DNA of 40,825 nucleotides, from the NCBI GenBank assembly GCA_020025295.1, contig JAHHSJ010000011.1:1-40825 (forward strand). Reading direction: 5' to 3'. The notes under the pieces were generated by a model. It saw nothing but the letters and a program-made list of their open reading frames with translations. It ran no database searches and was not told the origin of the DNA. This stretch comes from Oscillospiraceae bacterium. Its GTDB lineage: Bacteria > Bacillota > Clostridia > Oscillospirales > Oscillospiraceae. This document shows, one piece after another, positions 15,850 to 23,980 of the stretch. A program made the translations under genes and the position numbers. Each line of letters opens with the position of its first letter. The stretch's first letter is position 1.

Positions 15850-16278
15850 TCAATACAGAGGCAGTCCGCCGGTGAGGGCGTCCGCCTGTTCCGCCTCCAG
15901 CGGTTCAAAGGCAAGCGCGGTATAGGTCGGCTCGCCGTGGAACTCGGTGAGTCCTGCATCCTGAATCAGAGCTGTGACAACACCGGCTTCTCTCGCCTGC
16001 TTGTCCAGTTCCAAAAGCGCTTCCTCCGAATCCACATAGACGCAGATTTTCGCCATGCCGTAGCGGAACCAATCGGTCAGCGGGCTCTCCTGTCCCTCCG
16101 GGGTATTCAGGAAGGCATAGCCCTCCGGGTCCACCGTCAGCTCAGCCATTCGGTTTTCCTTGACGATGGCCCGCAGCACGGCCTCTACCGACGCATGGGA
16201 CGCCTGTGCGGCAATCTTTCCCTTGCGCATTTTCAAATCCCTGCGGACAATCAACATCTGTTTACTGCGATATGCCAT
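15850..16278 (-). CDS. Pth2-family peptidyl-tRNA hydrolase
   Basis: A 142-aa protein with the Pth2 fold signature: KQMLIVRRDLKMRKGKIAAQ followed by ASHAS (residues 6-30, containing the basic residue and histidine of the active region) and LIQDAGLTEFHGEPTYTALA (Asp and Thr positions of the family). Pth2 is the archaeal/eukaryotic type enzyme that releases peptides from stalled peptidyl-tRNA. Some bacteria carry this second type in addition to Pth1. There is an insertion of about 25 residues near position 50-75 (PEGYAFLNTPEGQE) compared with the archaeal form. It starts 1 bp after the MBL hydrolase gene, so the two are co-transcribed. Confidence 0.85.
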   Translation of the reverse strand: MAYRSKQMLIVRRDLKMRKGKIAAQASHASVEAVLRAIVKENRMAELTVDPEGYAFLNTPEGQESPLTDWFRYGMAKICVYVDSEEALLELDKQAREAGVVTALIQDAGLTEFHGEPTYTALAFEPLEAEQADALTGGLPLY

Positions 16279-16279
16279 A

Positions 16280-16900
16280 TCAACGCACCAACTTCGGAAT
16301 CAAAATCTGTTCCGGCATATTCGGAGTAATGACGATTTCATTTTCCTCCGCACGGTTCACCGGAAGGTCGGTGTTCAGGAAGGGGTCCAGCGTGGACAGC
16401 ACCCGATAGCCGATCACACCGTCCCGATAATGCATGGGGATGGTCACACGGGGATGCAGCAGCTCCATCACTGCGTGTGCCTCCTCTGCGTCAATGGTGA
16501 AGTTACCACCCACCGGGAGAATCAGCAAGTCCGGACGACCGATCTCCTCCGCCTGTTCCGGCGTAAGAACACAGCCCAGATCGCCCATATGTACCAGACG
16601 AAGTCCCTCGCCCTCAAACACATGGATGAGATTCTTACCCCGACGGGCTCCATTGTGATGGTCATGGGCACTGGAAACCGTGCGAACCGAAAAGCTCAGC
16701 TCCCGACCAGTGAGAATGACTTGCTCCACTGCATTGTGATCGGCGTGATCGTGGCTTGCAAGCGCCGCATCGGCGGTCAGTTCCGGCAGGCGCAGCCCGG
16801 GAACATAGCCGACCGCATAGGGATCTATAATCAGACTTCTTCCGGCCATCTCAATCCGGAAGCAGGAATGTCCATACCAAGTGACAACAGCGTGACTCAA
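16280..16900 (-). CDS. MBL-fold metal-dependent hydrolase (UlaG/UPF0173-like)
   Basis: A metallo-beta-lactamase-fold protein of about 206 aa. It opens with VVTWYGHSCFRIEMAGRSLI, has the metal motif SHDHADHN (H-x-H-x-D-H), and later histidines and aspartates in HMGDLGC and TIPMHYRDGVIGY. The family includes UlaG-type lactonases and many uncharacterised phosphodiesterase-like enzymes; the substrate is unknown. Start choice: the frame opens with TTG at 16915, but GGGAGG lies 7 bp before a second TTG at 16900, so a TTG start giving MSHAVV is preferred. It is the first gene of a two-gene unit with pth2. Confidence 0.85.
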   Translation of the reverse strand: MSHAVVTWYGHSCFRIEMAGRSLIIDPYAVGYVPGLRLPELTADAALASHDHADHNAVEQVILTGRELSFSVRTVSSAHDHHNGARRGKNLIHVFEGEGLRLVHMGDLGCVLTPEQAEEIGRPDLLILPVGGNFTIDAEEAHAVMELLHPRVTIPMHYRDGVIGYRVLSTLDPFLNTDLPVNRAEENEIVITPNMPEQILIPKLVR

Positions 16901-16967
16901 TGTTATGCCTCCCAAAATCTCCTATTCCTATGTGCGTTATCGCACCCTCTTCAACCTAACTTTCACA

Positions 16968-16995
16968 ATTTTACCATATTCCTACCGCCAAGCAA
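16968..16995 (-). promoter_or_regulatory. Candidate promoter of the MBL-pth2 unit
   Basis: On the minus strand TTGCTT (16990-16995) and TAAAAT (16968-16973) are 16 bp apart. A small perfect hairpin, GTGCG/CGCAC with loop ATAA (16932-16945), lies in the short leader. Confidence 0.5.
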
Positions 16996-17199
16996 GAGAA
17001 ATTGCACCTTTTCCCGTTTTTCTCCGTTGGCATGAAATCTGACCTCTTCAATGTTTTGCTATTTGGTGATTTTTTCCTCATTCTTTTCGTGGTAACATAT
17101 TGACAATAGAAATTATCGGATATTTCACATATATTTTGCCTGTTTCTTCGACAAAATCAGCCATAATGATAACAATGCAGCAAAAAGGAGTTGCGTTCT

Positions 17200-17805
17200 A
17201 TGACCATCACCTATCCCGTAAAGCGTGGAATTTATGTTAATCTGACCAACCGTTGTACCTGTGCCTGCACCTTCTGCCTGCGTCAGAACGGCCCCGGCGT
17301 GTACGGCTCCGACCCTCTTTGGCTGGAACGGGAACCGACCGTGCAGGAAATCTGCGATGACCTGATGCGCTGGAAGCTGGAGGACTACCAAGAGGTGGTC
17401 TTTTGCGGCTACGGCGAACCGACAGAACGGCTGGACGATCTGCTGAAGGTAGCTGCCTTTTTGAAGGCTCACTCCAATATCCCCACCCGCATCAACACCA
17501 ACGGCTTGTCCGATCTCATCTGGAAGAAACCCACCGCTCCCCTGCTGAAGGGGCTGATCGACACGGTTTCCGTCAGCCTGAATGCCACCAACAAGGAGGA
17601 ATACCTCCGGCTGACCCGGAGCAAATTCGGCATTGACTCTTATGACGCCATGCTGAACTTCACCCGGGATTGCACCAAGTATGTCCCCCATGTCGTGATG
17701 ACGGTGGTGGGCGAGCCGGTCACTACCCCGGAGGAGCAGGAAATCTGCCGGGGCATCTGCGCACAGGTGGGTGCCACCCTCCGGGTGCGCCCCTACGAAA
17801 GCTAA
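17200..17805 (+). CDS. Radical SAM protein of the TatD-associated type
   Basis: A 201-aa small radical SAM enzyme. The cluster motif is RCTCACTFCLRQ (C-x3-C-x2-C, residues 22-29), followed by VVFCGYGEPTERL (SAM-binding GxP/GE motif near 70) and RINTNGLSDLIW. The overall sequence matches the short family called TatD-associated or TatD-linked radical SAM proteins; its reaction is unknown. No TatD nuclease gene lies next to it here. ATG at 17200 is placed 9 bp after AAAAAGGAG, while the upstream TTG at 17191 touches that site. A TTGACA is present at about 17099-17104, but no properly spaced -10 box was found. Confidence 0.82.
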   Translation: MTITYPVKRGIYVNLTNRCTCACTFCLRQNGPGVYGSDPLWLEREPTVQEICDDLMRWKLEDYQEVVFCGYGEPTERLDDLLKVAAFLKAHSNIPTRINTNGLSDLIWKKPTAPLLKGLIDTVSVSLNATNKEEYLRLTRSKFGIDSYDAMLNFTRDCTKYVPHVVMTVVGEPVTTPEEQEICRGICAQVGATLRVRPYES

Positions 17806-17814
17806 ATTTGATGA

Positions 17815-17852
17815 AAAACGGTCGACACAGAAATCTGTGCCGACCGTTTTTT
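17815..17852. terminator. Bidirectional terminator after the radical SAM gene
   Basis: AAAACGGTCG and CACAG pair with CTGTG and CGACCGTTTT across one A/C mismatch, followed by a T-run. The stop codon of the convergent HD-domain gene is 2 bp beyond. Confidence 0.85.
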
Positions 17853-17854
17853 CG

Positions 17855-18442
17855 TCATTCGTCCTTCAATTCGTTTCCCACATGAGGGTCGATCATGGTT
17901 GCCTTCGCGTAGTCCCAAAGGGCCTGAGAGCCCTCTGCCGTCCGGGCGTTTCTTCCCATCACCTGACTCACCTTGACGCCGTGTTCCTTCCAGGAACGGC
18001 CTTCCGTGGCGTGATTGAGCATCAGGGGCTGGACACAGTCCATGGTGCGGGCGAATTTGGCTTCCGGAGTCTCTCGAGCCTCAAATTCGTCCCACAAGGC
18101 CCGAAGCTTCTTGCCTTGGTCTTCCGGCAGCAAACCGAAAATACGGTCTGCTGCGGCCACCTCACGCTCTCGCTGGGTCGTTTTGCCCTGCTCATCGTAG
18201 GCATAGGTGTCACCGGCGTCAATTTCCACCAAATCGTGAATCAGCACCATAGACATGGTTTTCAGTACATCAATTTCCTCATTGGCGTACTCGCCGAGCA
18301 GCAGCGTCATGAGGGCCAGATGCCATGCGTGCTCCGCATCTCCCTCTTTTCGACTGCCGGACGCCAGATAGGTCTGGCGGATGATCTCTTTTTCCTTGTC
18401 GATCTCCTTCAAAAACGCAAACTGCGCTTCCATTCGCTCCAT
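17855..18442 (-). CDS. HD-domain hydrolase (YfbR/HDDC2-like)
   Basis: A 195-aa HD-superfamily phosphohydrolase. The metal-binding residues are visible in order: the early His in DAEHAWHLALMTLLL (about 36-50), the HD pair in VLIHDLVEIDAGDTYAYDEQ (about 66-85), and the late Asp in FARTMDCVQPLML (about 129-141). This arrangement fits the YfbR/HDDC2 group, whose known members are 5'-deoxynucleotidases, so a role in nucleotide clean-up is plausible but not proven. AAAGGAGGAGG stands 7 bp before the ATG. It is a single-gene unit, convergent with the radical SAM gene and divergent from the DNA polymerase gene. Confidence 0.85.
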   Translation of the reverse strand: MERMEAQFAFLKEIDKEKEIIRQTYLASGSRKEGDAEHAWHLALMTLLLGEYANEEIDVLKTMSMVLIHDLVEIDAGDTYAYDEQGKTTQREREVAAADRIFGLLPEDQGKKLRALWDEFEARETPEAKFARTMDCVQPLMLNHATEGRSWKEHGVKVSQVMGRNARTAEGSQALWDYAKATMIDPHVGNELKDE

Positions 18443-18506
18443 ACAGCTGCCTCCTCCTTTATCTGTTCTCTATCCTAACCCACTCTCCCCCGGATTGCAA
18501 CCACAG

Positions 18507-18535
18507 TTGACATTCTTTCCGGGAGTGGGTACAAT
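18507..18535 (+). promoter_or_regulatory. Sigma-A promoter of the Y-family polymerase gene
   Basis: TTGACA (18507-18512) and TACAAT (18530-18535) are spaced by exactly 17 bp, a near-consensus vegetative promoter. No Gram-positive LexA box (GAAC-N4-GTTC) was seen near it. Confidence 0.75.
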
Positions 18536-18573
18536 TCTCTGGAACCAATCCGTTTTTTCCACAGGAGAGTGCT

Positions 18574-19850
18574 ATGAACCACCCAAATTCACCAAAACTG
18601 AATCAGGATCGTGTGATTTTTCATGTGGACGGCAACAACTTTTACGCCTCCTGTGAGTGCCTGCTCCGCCCGGAACTGAACGATATCCCCATGGCGGTTG
18701 CCGGCGATCCTTCCAGCCGTCACGGCATCATTTTGGCAAAAAATCAGCTTGCCAAGCAGTACGGCGTGAAAACGGCGGAGCTGATCTGGCAGGCGGAGCG
18801 AAAATGCCCTAATCTGGTGCTGGTTTCCCCCCACCGGGAGGTTTACTCGAAAATTTCCCGGCAGATGAATGAGATTTTTCTCCGCTACACCGATTTGGTG
18901 GAACCAGCCAGCATTGACGAGAGCTATCTGGATGTGTCCGGCTCTCTCCACCTCTTCGGCGGTGATCCGCTGGCACTGGCAGACCGCATCCGGTCTGAAA
19001 TCCGGACAGAACTGGGCATCACGGTTTCTGTGGGAGTCTCCTTCTGCAAGGTATTTGCAAGCTGGGCAGTGACTACAAAAAGCCGGACGCCACCACCTGT
19101 TTCCCCCGGGACAAGGTGGCTGAGTTGATTTGGCCCATGCCGGTAGGCAATCTGCTTTATGTCGGCGGACGGTTTCAGGCTCAGCTGTCCAAGCTGAACA
19201 TCCACACCATTGGGGAGTTAGCCAAGGCCGATTTGGAGCTGCTCCGGAACAAATTTGGTGTCCGAGGCGAATCCGCTTGGCGCTGTGCCCGTGGCGAGGA
19301 CCATGAACCGGTGCGCTCCTACTATGAGCCGAGAGAGGCCAAAAGCATTGGCAATTCCATCACCTTCCGCCGCAATTTGATGGACGAACGAGATATTCGC
19401 CTTGGCTTTACCGCTCTGGCGGAGTCTGTCGCCCGTCGGATGCGCAAACAGGAGGTACACTGCCGCCGAGTGCAGATTCAAATTCGGGATGCCAATTTCC
19501 GCACCCTATCCCGTCAGGTGACCCTGAACCGCAGTGTATGCCTTGCCAAGGAACTGACGGACATCGCCATGGAGCTTGCCCATGAAATCTGGGATTTTCA
19601 GCGACCAGTGCGACTGCTGTCCCTGACGGCGGAATATCTGGTTCCCGTCACCCAAGACAGCGAACAGCTTACCTTCTTCCCCGACGCCCATCAGGAGCAG
19701 CGGGAGAAACAGGGCAAGCTGGAAGATGCCATGAGCGGAATCCGAGATCGGTTTGGCGCCGGCTCCATTCAGCTAGGCGGATTTTTAAACAACGACCTCG
19801 GTCTTCGTAAGGAGCTGACGCCCTCTGAGGACTCGGAGGAGGATTCCTGA
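18574..19850 (+). pseudogene. dinB: Y-family DNA polymerase (DinB/UvrX-like), broken by a one-base frameshift
   Basis: The first part (18574 to about 19059) encodes an intact start of a translesion polymerase: RVIFHVDGNNFYASCE with the catalytic Asp19, and VEPASIDESYLDVSGSLHLF with Asp115-Glu116. After GVSFCKVFA the frame goes wrong and stops at 19128. The continuation lies in the frame that starts at 19059 (AAG CTG GGC AGT GAC TAC) and reads KLGSDYKKPDATTCFPRDKV, then the helix-hairpin-helix and little-finger domains down to 19850. One missing A at 19059-19060 explains it; restored length is about 425 aa. No slippery heptamer suitable for -1 frameshifting was seen. It is either a real mutation or a sequencing error. 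Confidence 0.85.
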
Positions 19851-19858
19851 CCGACCGC

Positions 19859-19900
19859 AAAACGCCCCGAACTGCATTGCAGTTCGGGGCGTTGTTCTTT
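19859..19900. terminator. Terminator of the polymerase gene
   Basis: AACGCCCCGAACTGCA (19861-19876) and its complement (19878-19893) form a near-perfect hairpin followed by GTTGTTCTTT. It also lies about 24 bp past the stop codon of the opp operon's last gene on the other strand. Confidence 0.85.
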
Positions 19901-19923
19901 GTGTTTTGGACGCTTGCTTCGGC

Positions 19924-20196
19924 TCACCACAGAGTGACCATCAGCAGGACAACCAGTCCCAGACCTAACGCATACGCAAGTGCGATCAGCAGAGAGGCTT
20001 TCATGGTTCCCAGCACATACCAGCGCCGTTCCTGATGCGTCATCTCATCCCCGGGTGCCGGAGCACGGGCGGGTTTGGACGGCTTGGGGTTCTGTTCCCT
20101 CTGCCCCGGAATATGACCGAAGAAGGAGGGGCGTTCCACCTGACTCATGTCCGCAAAGCTGCGGCCGTCGTCGTCCTCGTATGTTTTCTTTGCCAT
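19924..20196 (-). CDS. Small single-pass membrane protein at the end of the opp operon
   Basis: A 90-aa protein. Residues 1-60 are polar and proline-rich (MAKKTYEDDDGRSFADMSQV and a PKPSKPARAPAPG linker). Residues 61-90 form one or two closely spaced hydrophobic helices (SLLIALAYALGLGLVVLLMV). No family is recognised. Its ATG overlaps the oppF stop codon (TAATG), so its translation is probably coupled to oppF. The position suggests an accessory role for the transporter or simple read-through of a housekeeping gene. Confidence 0.7.
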   Translation of the reverse strand: MAKKTYEDDDGRSFADMSQVERPSFFGHIPGQREQNPKPSKPARAPAPGDEMTHQERRWYVLGTMKASLLIALAYALGLGLVVLLMVTLW

Positions 20197-21245
20197 TACT
20201 TCTGATCAAACAGATGGCAGACCACATAGTGACCCGGCTCGACCTCGATCTGACGGGGAGCCTCCTGCTTGCAGCGCTCGCAAGCCATGGGGCAGCGCGT
20301 ATGGAACTTGCAGCCCGCAGGAGGATTGGCAGGAGAAGGAATGGAGCCTTCCAGCACAATCCGGTTCATCTTGGCGTGGGGATCGGGCACGGGGATAGCG
20401 GAGAACAGTGCCTTGGTGTAGGGGTGCAGCGGATTCTTAAAGAGGTCCGCAGTCTTGCCGTACTCCACCAGATTGCCCAGATACATGACGCCGACGGTGT
20501 CGGAGATATGCTCAACGACAGACAGGTCATGAGAGATGAACAGATAAGTCAGGTTCCGCTTTTCCTGCAGCTCGTTCAGCAGGTTGATGATCTGTGCCTG
20601 AATGGACACATCCAGTGCGGAAACAGGCTCGTCGCAGACCACAAACTCGGGGTTCAGAGCCAGAGCACGGGCAATGCAGATACGCTGACGCTGGCCGCCG
20701 GAGAACTCGTGGGGATAGCGGTCCTTGTGGAAGGGCTGCAGTCCGCAGTCGTCCATGACATGGTCAATATAGTCATTGAACTCGGCCTTGCTCACCAGAC
20801 CGTGCTCACGCACGGCCTCGCCGATGATTTCACCGACGGGCATACGGGGAGACAGGCTGGAGAAGGGATCCTGGAAGATGATCTGCATCTTGGTGCGCAG
20901 CTGGCGCATCTCCTTGGCGCTCAGATCATAGACTTCCTGACCATTGAACAGCACATCGCCGCCGGTCTTTTCACCGGCCAGACGCAGGATGGTACGACCG
21001 GTGGTGGTCTTGCCGCAGCCGGACTCGCCGACCAGACCCATGGTGGTGCCGCGCTTCAGATTGAAGGTGACGCCGTCCACAGCCTTGACCTGACCCACAG
21101 TGCGGGACACCATGCCGCCCTTGATGGGGAAGTACTTCTTCAGGTCCTTGACCTGAAGGATATAATCCTCGGAGGGAGCGCCGGCGGTTTCCACTGCCTT
21201 GGTCTCCTGCTCCACAGCCTTATGCTGATCTGCATGCTTATCCAT
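20196..21245 (-). CDS. oppF: Oligopeptide ABC transporter ATP-binding protein OppF
   Basis: A 349-aa ABC ATPase of the peptide/nickel subfamily. Walker A is LVGESGCGKTTTGRT (near 77-91), the Q-loop region IIFQDPFSSLSPR follows, the signature is EFSGGQRQRICIARAL and Walker B is FVVCDEPVSALDVS. The C-terminal oligo_HPY extension holds a cysteine group (CKFHTRCPMACERC) of the kind that binds a [4Fe-4S] cluster in structurally studied peptide importers. It works with OppD to energise import. Translation is coupled to oppD by a TAATG overlap, and the next gene starts in the same way. Confidence 0.95.
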   Translation of the reverse strand: MDKHADQHKAVEQETKAVETAGAPSEDYILQVKDLKKYFPIKGGMVSRTVGQVKAVDGVTFNLKRGTTMGLVGESGCGKTTTGRTILRLAGEKTGGDVLFNGQEVYDLSAKEMRQLRTKMQIIFQDPFSSLSPRMPVGEIIGEAVREHGLVSKAEFNDYIDHVMDDCGLQPFHKDRYPHEFSGGQRQRICIARALALNPEFVVCDEPVSALDVSIQAQIINLLNELQEKRNLTYLFISHDLSVVEHISDTVGVMYLGNLVEYGKTADLFKNPLHPYTKALFSAIPVPDPHAKMNRIVLEGSIPSPANPPAGCKFHTRCPMACERCKQEAPRQIEVEPGHYVVCHLFDQK

Positions 21246-22399
21246 TACGCTTCCCCTCCTTCTTTTTTGTCATAGTAGCGATAGCAGCTCACGAAATGAG
21301 TGGGGCTGAGCTGAACCTCGCAGGGATAATCGCCGTTGCAGCCCTCCACGCACATTTCGCAGCGATCCTTGAAATAGCAGTAGTTGGGCATATTGATGGG
21401 GTTGGGCACCTTGCCGGGGATGGAGTAGAGCTCATCCACCTGCTTGCCAACCACGGGCTTAGATGCCATCAGGCCGATGGTATAGGGATGAGCGGGATGA
21501 TAGAAGATATCCTCCGCAGTACCCTTTTCCACCACACGACCGGCATACATGACCACGACATAGTCGGCCATCTCAGCGATGACGCCCAAGTCATGGGTAA
21601 TCAGCATGATGGAGGAGTTGATCTTGTCCTTCAGCTGACGCAGCAGGTCCAGAATCTGAGCCTGAATGGTCACGTCCAGAGCCGTGGTAGGCTCGTCAGC
21701 GATGATCACACGGGGACTGCAAGCCAGGGCCATTGCGATCATAACACGCTGACGCATACCGCCGGACAGCTCATGGGGGAACATCTTATAGACGCCTTCG
21801 GCGTTTGCGATGCCCACCATCTCCAGCAGCTCAACGGTGCGGGACTTGATCTCTTCCTTGCTCTTGCCCTCACCATCGTGGAGAGCGATGACCTCATCCA
21901 CCTGTGCACCGATACGGAACACAGGGTTCAGGGAGGTCATAGGCTCCTGGAAGATCATGGACACCGTGTTGCCACGGATGTGCTGCATGGCTTCCTGAGG
22001 AACCTTGGAAATCTCATAGGCCTTATCGCCCATGTTCAGACGAATCTCACCGCCGACAATCTGACCGTGAGGACGCTGCACCAGCTGCATCAGGGACAGG
22101 CTGGTCACGCTCTTGCCGCAGCCGGACTCACCGACCACGCCGACGGTCTTGCCGATCGGGACATCAAAGCTGACGCCGTCCACACTCTTGACGATACCGG
22201 CATCGGTATAGAAGTAGGTATGGAGATTATCAAACTCCACCGCATTCTCAGGATTGTGCATCTGAGTGATGTACTCAGACTCAGGCACATTCTTACGCTT
22301 ACGCTTCTTTTCCAGAGCGTTGGTAATGCGGCGGTTCTCCTTAGAGATACGGCGTGCCTCTTTTCCGGAGAGGTAGCCCTCTGCATGTTTCTTTGCCAT
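21245..22399 (-). CDS. oppD: Oligopeptide ABC transporter ATP-binding protein OppD
   Basis: A 384-aa ABC ATPase with a charged N-terminal extension of about 50 residues before the nucleotide-binding domain. Walker A is VVGESGCGKSVTSLSL, the Q-loop lies in SMIFQEPMTSLNPV, the signature is HELSGGMRQRVMIAMAL and Walker B is VIIADEPTTALDVT. The C-terminus carries the cysteine set CYFKDRCEMCVEGC plus YPCEV, which fits a [4Fe-4S] site described for Opp/Dpp ATPases. The start has GGAGGAAG about 6 bp upstream. The basic N-terminal extension (EARRISKENRRITNALEKKR) is longer than in E. coli OppD. Confidence 0.95.
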   Translation of the reverse strand: MAKKHAEGYLSGKEARRISKENRRITNALEKKRKRKNVPESEYITQMHNPENAVEFDNLHTYFYTDAGIVKSVDGVSFDVPIGKTVGVVGESGCGKSVTSLSLMQLVQRPHGQIVGGEIRLNMGDKAYEISKVPQEAMQHIRGNTVSMIFQEPMTSLNPVFRIGAQVDEVIALHDGEGKSKEEIKSRTVELLEMVGIANAEGVYKMFPHELSGGMRQRVMIAMALACSPRVIIADEPTTALDVTIQAQILDLLRQLKDKINSSIMLITHDLGVIAEMADYVVVMYAGRVVEKGTAEDIFYHPAHPYTIGLMASKPVVGKQVDELYSIPGKVPNPINMPNYCYFKDRCEMCVEGCNGDYPCEVQLSPTHFVSCYRYYDKKEGGEA

Positions 22400-22411
22400 T
22401 GTGCTTCCTCC

Positions 22412-23962
22412 TTACCGTTTCATCTTGGGGTCGAAAGCATCTCGCAGACCATCGCCCACCAAGTTGAAGGCCAAAACGGTCAGCAGCAGGCACAGGCCGG
22501 CAGGGATCCAAACGAACCAGTAGTTGGTCAGAACATAGATGTCGTTAACATCGTTGATGATGTTGCCCCAGGATGCGAAGGGGAACTTAACACCCAGACC
22601 CAAGAAGGACAGGGTTGCTTCCGTGATGATGGTGGAACCAAGGCTCATGGTGCAGGTGACGATGAGCTGAGGGATCACGTTGGGAACCAGATGACGGAAG
22701 ATACGGCGGCTCACGCGGATGCCGCAGGCCTCAGTCGCAGCCATGAACTCCTGCTCACGCAGGGTCAGGATCTGACCACGGACCAGACGGGCAATGCTGG
22801 GCCAGCCCAGAATACCCAGAATCAGCATCAGGTAGATCATTCGAATCTGAGGATCCAGTCGCATATTATCCATGGCCGCACCCAGAATGATGATGATGGG
22901 CATGGAGGGGATGCAGTAGAAAATATCAACAATTCGCATGATGAGCATATCCACCCAGCCGCCGAAGTAGCCGGACAGGCCGCCCAGGATAACACCCAGA
23001 ACAGCGCTCATCAGAACGACGATGAAGCCGATGTACAGGGACACGCGGCCGCCATACATCAGACGGGTCAGCATGTCCATGCCGTTGCGGTCAGTACCCA
23101 GCCAATGGGCTTTGTTGGGAGAAGAATAGGTGTCAAACTTACGGGTAGAAACTTCCTGATTGACTGCCCAGCTCTTATCTGCAGCAGAATAGTTCAGGGT
23201 GTACTCAGCCGTGAGGCCCTCGTCATCCGTGAAGGTGAACTCATCCTTGCCACTCTCGATGGTCTCGATCAGGTCTTCCTTGAACTCACGGCTCAGGAAC
23301 ACGTCGCTCATCAGAGCACGCACTGCATAGGGGCTGGCATAGGCGACTTCCTCGCCGTCCAGCATCACTGCGCCGGCCTCGTCCAGCTCATAGGTCTGGC
23401 CGTTCATCTCGAAGGTTTCCGCATCGTTGGTGGCAGCCTTCAGGATGTTGAACTGCAGATCGAAGGGCAGATCTTCGTTGCCCTTGCTGTTGCTGACGAT
23501 ATCATAGCTGGCGTAGGCAATCATCTTATTGCCGCGGTGGATGGAGTAGAAGTTGTTGCCTTCCTCCGTCCAAGTGTAGTCGATATCCTTGGCCGTGAAC
23601 TTCTCATTGCCCTGAATGGTAGCCAACAGGAACTGGGCCTGAGAAATTGCGTCAAACTCCTCACCCTCACGCACGACATAGCGGAACTCGGTATTCTCAA
23701 TAACGCCGGCAAACTGCTTGCTCTGCAGCTCATCGCGGTAGAACAGCTGGTCCTCACGATAAGGAGAAACCAAACCACCGAGGAAGGAGAAGATAAACAT
23801 GAATGCCAGAATAACCAGACCGGTCACGGCCACACGGTTCCGGAAGAATCGCTTAGCGACCATGGCGCCGGGAGAAAGGACCTTAACACGGCGGTCATCG
23901 TTCAGAGAAAGCTGCTCATCCTGCTCAGGAGTCTTCTTCAGATCGTCCTTATTTTCGCTCAT
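22412..23962 (-). CDS. oppC: Oligopeptide ABC transporter permease OppC with a large extracytoplasmic insertion
   Basis: A 516-aa permease, against roughly 300 for common OppC/DppC proteins. Order: cytoplasmic N-tail (1-45), TM1 (about 46-64), an inserted mostly polar region (about 65-285), the conserved KAHWLGTDRNGMDMLTRLMY block (284-303), then the five-helix MetI-type core with the EAA loop EFMAATEACGIRVSRRIFRH (405-424) and C-terminal GDGLRDAFDPKMKR. The insertion should face outward, where the binding protein docks. It contains two similar segments around IAYASYDIV (148-156) and VAYASPYAV (206-214), hinting at an internal duplication. The gene starts 18 bp after oppB with AGGAGGAG before the ATG. 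Confidence 0.92.
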   Translation of the reverse strand: MSENKDDLKKTPEQDEQLSLNDDRRVKVLSPGAMVAKRFFRNRVAVTGLVILAFMFIFSFLGGLVSPYREDQLFYRDELQSKQFAGVIENTEFRYVVREGEEFDAISQAQFLLATIQGNEKFTAKDIDYTWTEEGNNFYSIHRGNKMIAYASYDIVSNSKGNEDLPFDLQFNILKAATNDAETFEMNGQTYELDEAGAVMLDGEEVAYASPYAVRALMSDVFLSREFKEDLIETIESGKDEFTFTDDEGLTAEYTLNYSAADKSWAVNQEVSTRKFDTYSSPNKAHWLGTDRNGMDMLTRLMYGGRVSLYIGFIVVLMSAVLGVILGGLSGYFGGWVDMLIMRIVDIFYCIPSMPIIIILGAAMDNMRLDPQIRMIYLMLILGILGWPSIARLVRGQILTLREQEFMAATEACGIRVSRRIFRHLVPNVIPQLIVTCTMSLGSTIITEATLSFLGLGVKFPFASWGNIINDVNDIYVLTNYWFVWIPAGLCLLLTVLAFNLVGDGLRDAFDPKMKR

Positions 23963-23980
23963 TGATTGTCTCCTCCTTTC

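Noticed and set aside
18481..18573. LexA (SOS) box before the polymerase gene
   Set aside because: A GAAC occurs near 18541 but no GTTC follows at the required spacing.
19045..19090. Programmed -1 frameshift in the polymerase gene
   Set aside because: No X-XXY-YYZ slippery heptamer in the correct frame and no clear downstream pseudoknot; a single deleted base explains the break.
21296..23965. An 889-codon plus-strand open frame opposite oppD and oppC
   Set aside because: It is antisense to two genes with complete ABC transporter motifs; its His/Gln/Val-rich composition is the usual result of reading such genes backwards.
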